From Eubacteriales bacterium (GTDB lineage Bacteria > Bacillota > Clostridia > Christensenellales > CAG-138), in NCBI GenBank assembly GCA_021373115.1, contig JAJFTI010000015.1, forward strand, positions 124,001 through 188,000: a stretch of 64,000 nt of DNA, in the 5' to 3' direction. Below, piece after piece: positions 61,182 to 64,000 of this stretch. The first letter of the stretch is position 1, and every line of letters starts with the position of its first letter. The notes under the pieces are model-generated. The model was not told the DNA's origin and searched no databases. It saw only the letters and a program-made list of their open reading frames with translations. A program made the translations under genes and the position numbers.

Positions 61182-62128
61182 AACGGAAAATTGGCGCATG
61201 CATCGTCGAGCTGCGCGGCCGCAGTGCCGCGGCGCTGACCGAGGACGGGCAGTTTGTGCGCATTCGAAATAGAAATTACGAAGTCGGGCAGACGGTGCTT
61301 CTTTACCGCGCGGAATCGCAGCCTGCGCGCCGCTTGCAGCTTAGGGCACTGGCGTCCATGGCGGCGGGGCTTCTGCTCCTTATCCTGGGCGGATTCAAGG
61401 GATATCAAACGCCGGCCGGCGTGGTGAGTCTGGACGTGAATCCATCGGTCGAATACACGATCAATGTGTTCGACCGGGTGCTTGCCGTTGATGCGGTCAA
61501 CGACGACGGCGGCCGGATACTGGCGAAGATGGACGGGGATTCGCTCCTCTACCTGCCCGTGGACGAGGCGATTGAACAAACGATTGAAACGCTTCGGAAG
61601 AGCGGATATTTGAATCAGGAAGCTGAAAATGATGTAGTGATTGCCGCTTCCTCTTTCAGCGCGCGGCACGCGGAACGGCTTGCCGCTCAATTGAAAACGC
61701 GCGTTGCGCTCCAGCGGGATCTGACGGTCGTTTCCGTTTCCGTTACCGGCGAAGAAGTGGATCAGGCGCATGCGCTGGGCGCGAGCGCGGGCAAGCTCTA
61801 TCTAGTAGAGCAGCTCGAAAAATCCGGCGGGTCAAGCAAAGGCGTTGTGGCGGAGGACTGGCTGGATCGGCCCGTTCGGGAGATTCTGACAAAAACAAAG
61901 GAACAGGAAGCGCAGAACCCGTCTTTCGGCGGAGCGAAACCGGATCCGCAGGCGCAGGACGAACAAAACGGCGATCCGTACCTTACGCCGGACCCTCAAT
62001 TGCCACAGGAGAGTGAAGAACCGGGCGGCGGAAAGCGCAAAAAAAGCGGGATTGAACCAAAGCAAAACAGTGGCGGAACCTCGAATCCCGCACAGGGAAG
62101 CTCCGGTGGTGAGTCGCCGCATGGCTGA
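61178..62128 (+). CDS. rsgI: RsgI-type membrane anti-sigma-I factor
   Basis: A 316-residue bitopic protein: N-terminal RsgI domain that holds SigI (about 5-50, ACIVELRGRSAAALTEDG), one membrane helix (about 60-80), the juxtamembrane domain with SLDVNPSVEYTINVFDRV (about 87-105), and a long Pro/Gln/Gly/Lys-rich tail from about 240. The Asn-Pro bond in DVNPS is the site of self-cleavage in B. subtilis and C. thermocellum RsgI. No carbohydrate-binding module is present outside, so the signal is unclear; the tail looks disordered and may contact the cell wall. Confidence 0.92.
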   Translation: MKRKIGACIVELRGRSAAALTEDGQFVRIRNRNYEVGQTVLLYRAESQPARRLQLRALASMAAGLLLLILGGFKGYQTPAGVVSLDVNPSVEYTINVFDRVLAVDAVNDDGGRILAKMDGDSLLYLPVDEAIEQTIETLRKSGYLNQEAENDVVIAASSFSARHAERLAAQLKTRVALQRDLTVVSVSVTGEEVDQAHALGASAGKLYLVEQLEKSGGSSKGVVAEDWLDRPVREILTKTKEQEAQNPSFGGAKPDPQAQDEQNGDPYLTPDPQLPQESEEPGGGKRKKSGIEPKQNSGGTSNPAQGSSGGESPHG

Positions 62129-62301
62129 GCGGGACTGCAGCTGCTCAAAAAGCTCTTATTAAAACGTTTTAAATCAGGGATTCCATTTTTCATATGGACG
62201 CGGTACAATACAGGGGCAACTTACGTACCGCCGCCCGCTTGCCGGGTAATTCTGGCGGGGGAACCGCCGGATGGTCCGTGCGGCTGGGAGAAGAGGGATA
62301 C

Positions 62302-63258
62302 ATGGCGGAGGTTTTTCGGCTGGCTTTCGGCGAGATGGTCGGCTTTTTGTTTTTCTTTGCAATTGGCGTGCTGCTGGGCAGGCTCAAGCTGCTGCCGGAG
62401 CAGGCGGGCGCGTCGTTTTCACGGCTGATCACCTATGTGTTTCTGCCGGCGATGGTGTTCAACAGCTTTGCGCAGCAGTGCACCATGGAGAAGCTGGTTG
62501 GCTATGCGCAGCTGCTGGCCGCAGGCGCTGCGCTGCTGGCGCTGTGCTTGCCGGTATCGATCTGGATGCGGCGAAAGTTCCGCGGGGAGCAAATCGAACG
62601 GGTCACCGCGTCGTACTCCATGGTGATTCCCAATTTTGGCTATCTCGGCTATCCCCTTGTTCTCGCGCTCTTCGGGCAGGAAACGCTTGCAAAATTCATG
62701 ATGTTCGGCTTGCCGTTTCACATCTACATCTATGGCTACGCCATGCGTCAGTGGATGCCGGAGACGGGGAAATCCGGGTCAGCCTGGCTTCGAGTGTTCA
62801 ACGCGCCGACCATCGCGCTGGTGCTCGGTGTTCTTCTGGGCGTTTCCGGGCTGCAATCCCCCGCGTTTGTCTCCAAGGTGACGCAGTCGGCATCCGCCTG
62901 CATGAGTCCCTGCGCGATGATCGCAACCGGCCTCGCGATTGGCCGGATTCCGCTGAAGCAGCTTTTCGGGGATAAGCGCGTTTACGGGATTGCCGGACTA
63001 AGGCTGATCATTCTGCCGGTGATCTACGGGACGATTGCCTTTTTCCTCTGCCGCTGGCTGAAGCTGGAGCCGGATATCCTTCGCATCGCCGGTGTGTTCC
63101 TCGCGCTGCCGCTCGGCATCAACCCCGTCGTGTTCGCACAGGCGTATGATCAGGACGGCAGTTTTGCCGCGGAATGCGCGCTCATGAGCATGCTCATCAG
63201 TCTGGTGACGCTGCCCGCGCTGCTGAGCTTGGTGAGTCAGCTGGCGCTCATCGTTTAG
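62302..63258 (+). CDS. auxin efflux carrier (AEC) family transporter
   Basis: A 318-residue membrane protein with about ten helices in two inverted halves. Family segments are FFFAIGVLLGRLKLLPE, SYSMVIPNFGYLGYPL, NAPTIALVLGVLLG and the GINPVVFAQAYD segment in helix nine. AEC proteins transport malate or other organic acids. ATG 62302 with AGAGGGA is preferred over an earlier in-frame ATG. The gap before it (62129-62301) has no evident gene. Confidence 0.9.
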   Translation: MAEVFRLAFGEMVGFLFFFAIGVLLGRLKLLPEQAGASFSRLITYVFLPAMVFNSFAQQCTMEKLVGYAQLLAAGAALLALCLPVSIWMRRKFRGEQIERVTASYSMVIPNFGYLGYPLVLALFGQETLAKFMMFGLPFHIYIYGYAMRQWMPETGKSGSAWLRVFNAPTIALVLGVLLGVSGLQSPAFVSKVTQSASACMSPCAMIATGLAIGRIPLKQLFGDKRVYGIAGLRLIILPVIYGTIAFFLCRWLKLEPDILRIAGVFLALPLGINPVVFAQAYDQDGSFAAECALMSMLISLVTLPALLSLVSQLALIV

Positions 63259-63370
63259 AAACCGATGCTGTAACATGCGAGAATTCCATATGTGGGCAAG
63301 GAGAAACGCCTTGTTTTGGCAAAAAAACACATAAAAATCCGATTCATAGCGCGGTGCGTAAAAAAAACTG

Positions 63371-63401
63371 TTGACAAAAGGCTTGCTTCGTAGCTTAATA
63401 T
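63371..63401 (+). promoter_or_regulatory. promoter of the small membrane protein gene
   Basis: TTGACA (63371-63376) with TAATAT (63396-63401) at 19 bases, or TTAATA at 18. The -35 is perfect; the spacer is slightly long. Confidence 0.55.
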
Positions 63402-63408
63402 AGCCCAT

Positions 63409-63452
63409 AGCAATGGTGCTGCAGAGACGTCTGCCGCGCCATTGCTTTTTTT
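63409..63452 (+). terminator. intrinsic terminator directly after the promoter
   Basis: AGCAATGG pairs with CCATTGCT, with an inner GCAGA/TCTGC stem, followed by seven T. It may end the upstream AEC transcript, or terminate a transcript of about 45 bases that starts at 63408. Confidence 0.75.
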
Positions 63453-63565
63453 ATTGTTTCGGCACCCGATCGAAAGCCGGCCGAACGGGGAAAGAGCAAG
63501 GTCCACGGGACGATACAAGCGATCCTGAGGCGGGGTCGATTTGGACAGAAAGGATGCATACAAAC

Positions 63566-63856
63566 ATGGAGAAGCAATCCGCTAAACAAGAAAAGAGGGT
63601 CCTGATTGCGCTGCTGTATGTGATCGCGATCGTGATCATCCTGCTGGGGGCGTCGTTTTGCGTGTATAGCGTGATCAACAACGTTCAACTGGCGATTCTA
63701 TCGTCCAGCGTTCCGGGTTTCGTATTCGGGCTGGTCGTGCTCTTTCTCGGCGTGCGATACGTCTTTTCGCTTCAGAAACTGAAAGCGGAAGTCTATTCAA
63801 CGTCGTCGGGGTTTGCCTGGAGCAACTTTCGGAAAACGAAAAAAAGCAAAGCGTAA
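63566..63856 (+). CDS. small two-helix membrane protein
   Basis: A 96-residue protein with a charged N-terminus (MEKQSAKQEKRV), two membrane helices (about 13-35 and 45-65) and a polar C-terminal part (LQKLKAEVYSTSSGFAWSNF, basic end). The start at 63566 has AAGGA 11 bases upstream. Family unknown. The next gene starts 34 bases downstream with a strong ribosome binding site and is likely cotranscribed. Confidence 0.72.
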   Translation: MEKQSAKQEKRVLIALLYVIAIVIILLGASFCVYSVINNVQLAILSSSVPGFVFGLVVLFLGVRYVFSLQKLKAEVYSTSSGFAWSNFRKTKKSKA

Positions 63857-63890
63857 ATATTCAGTATAGAGCAAAACAAGGAGGGGTGTT

Positions 63891-64000
63891 ATGAAAAAGT
63901 CAATCTTTATCATCGTTGTCCTGCTTGCCCTTGTGGCGGCGGTACTGCTGCTCTTGTTCCCGATGCAGTCCGCCGCGGCGGACCCGACGGGCGCCGGCTA
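63891..64000 (+). CDS. exported protein, N-terminal part only
   Basis: AAGGAGGGG precedes an ATG that opens a signal peptide (MKKSIFIIVVLLALVAAVLL, then LFPMQSAAAD). The gene continues beyond the right edge, so the function cannot be judged. Confidence 0.75.
   Translation, partial: MKKSIFIIVVLLALVAAVLLLLFPMQSAAADPTGAG

Overview
The window reads as chromosomal DNA of a GC-rich, low-mobility member of the Clostridia. This is inferred from the gene set: sigI-rsgI, a YerC-type TrpR relative heading a his operon with hisZ plus short-form hisG, a DUF523 protein, TrkH/TrkA next to KdpDE, strong AGGAGG ribosome binding sites and many GTG/TTG starts. No rRNA, tRNA, CRISPR array, insertion sequence or phage gene was recognised. 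Genes are tightly packed with many ATGA overlaps, so most of the window is long operons.

Layout. (1) 1-6072, minus strand: a potassium uptake operon (TPR protein, TrkA-N protein, TrkA, a 33-residue membrane peptide, TrkH, an exported OB-fold-like protein, a short KdpD, KdpE running off the edge). (2) 6201-16361: a probable amino-sugar locus. A ROK regulator and a NagB-like deaminase are read leftward; a toroid protein, class III aminotransferase, ABC sugar importer, Gfo/Idh/MocA oxidoreductase and PIG-L deacetylase are read rightward from a shared control region with a 26-bp palindrome. (3) 16636-18108: a glutamate dehydrogenase remnant, a LUD-domain protein and ridA. (4) 18335-27602: a complete histidine operon (yerC hisZGDCBHAF hisIE hisJ) ending in an IMP cyclohydrolase. 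(5) 27719-30448: a lipoprotein with a toroid domain and two small unknowns. (6) 30628-37800: an HD-GYP c-di-GMP phosphodiesterase divergent from a PilZ-containing cellulose-synthase-like glycosyltransferase and a large membrane protein. (7) 37855-46168: the full shikimate-to-phenylalanine/tyrosine operon, preceded by a Tyr/Phe-rich leader peptide and a terminator/antiterminator pair. (8) 46245-48731: an EF-hand-like protein, a CX5R phosphatase and a membrane-bound LuxR regulator. (9) 48928-55607, minus strand: an F-type ATP synthase operon (I, a, c, b, alpha, gamma, beta, epsilon) with no separate delta gene; the C-terminal domain of delta is fused to the front of alpha. (10) 55973-64000: a UMF1-type transporter, a second EF-hand-like protein, DUF523, a broken secreted-protein gene, a repeat-containing exported protein, sigI-rsgI, an AEC-family carrier and two small membrane or exported proteins.

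How it fits together: the his operon makes AICAR, and purO, downstream and overlapping hisJ, encodes the last step that turns the AICAR-derived intermediate into IMP. The aro operon carries every step from DAHP to prephenate, prephenate dehydratase and prephenate dehydrogenase, and its leader peptide senses exactly the two end products, Phe and Tyr. The c-di-GMP phosphodiesterase and the PilZ glycosyltransferase are back to back, which suggests control of an exopolysaccharide. The most unusual items are the delta-alpha ATP synthase fusion, the Phe/Tyr leader-peptide attenuator and the 33-residue peptide gene coupled between trkA and trkH.
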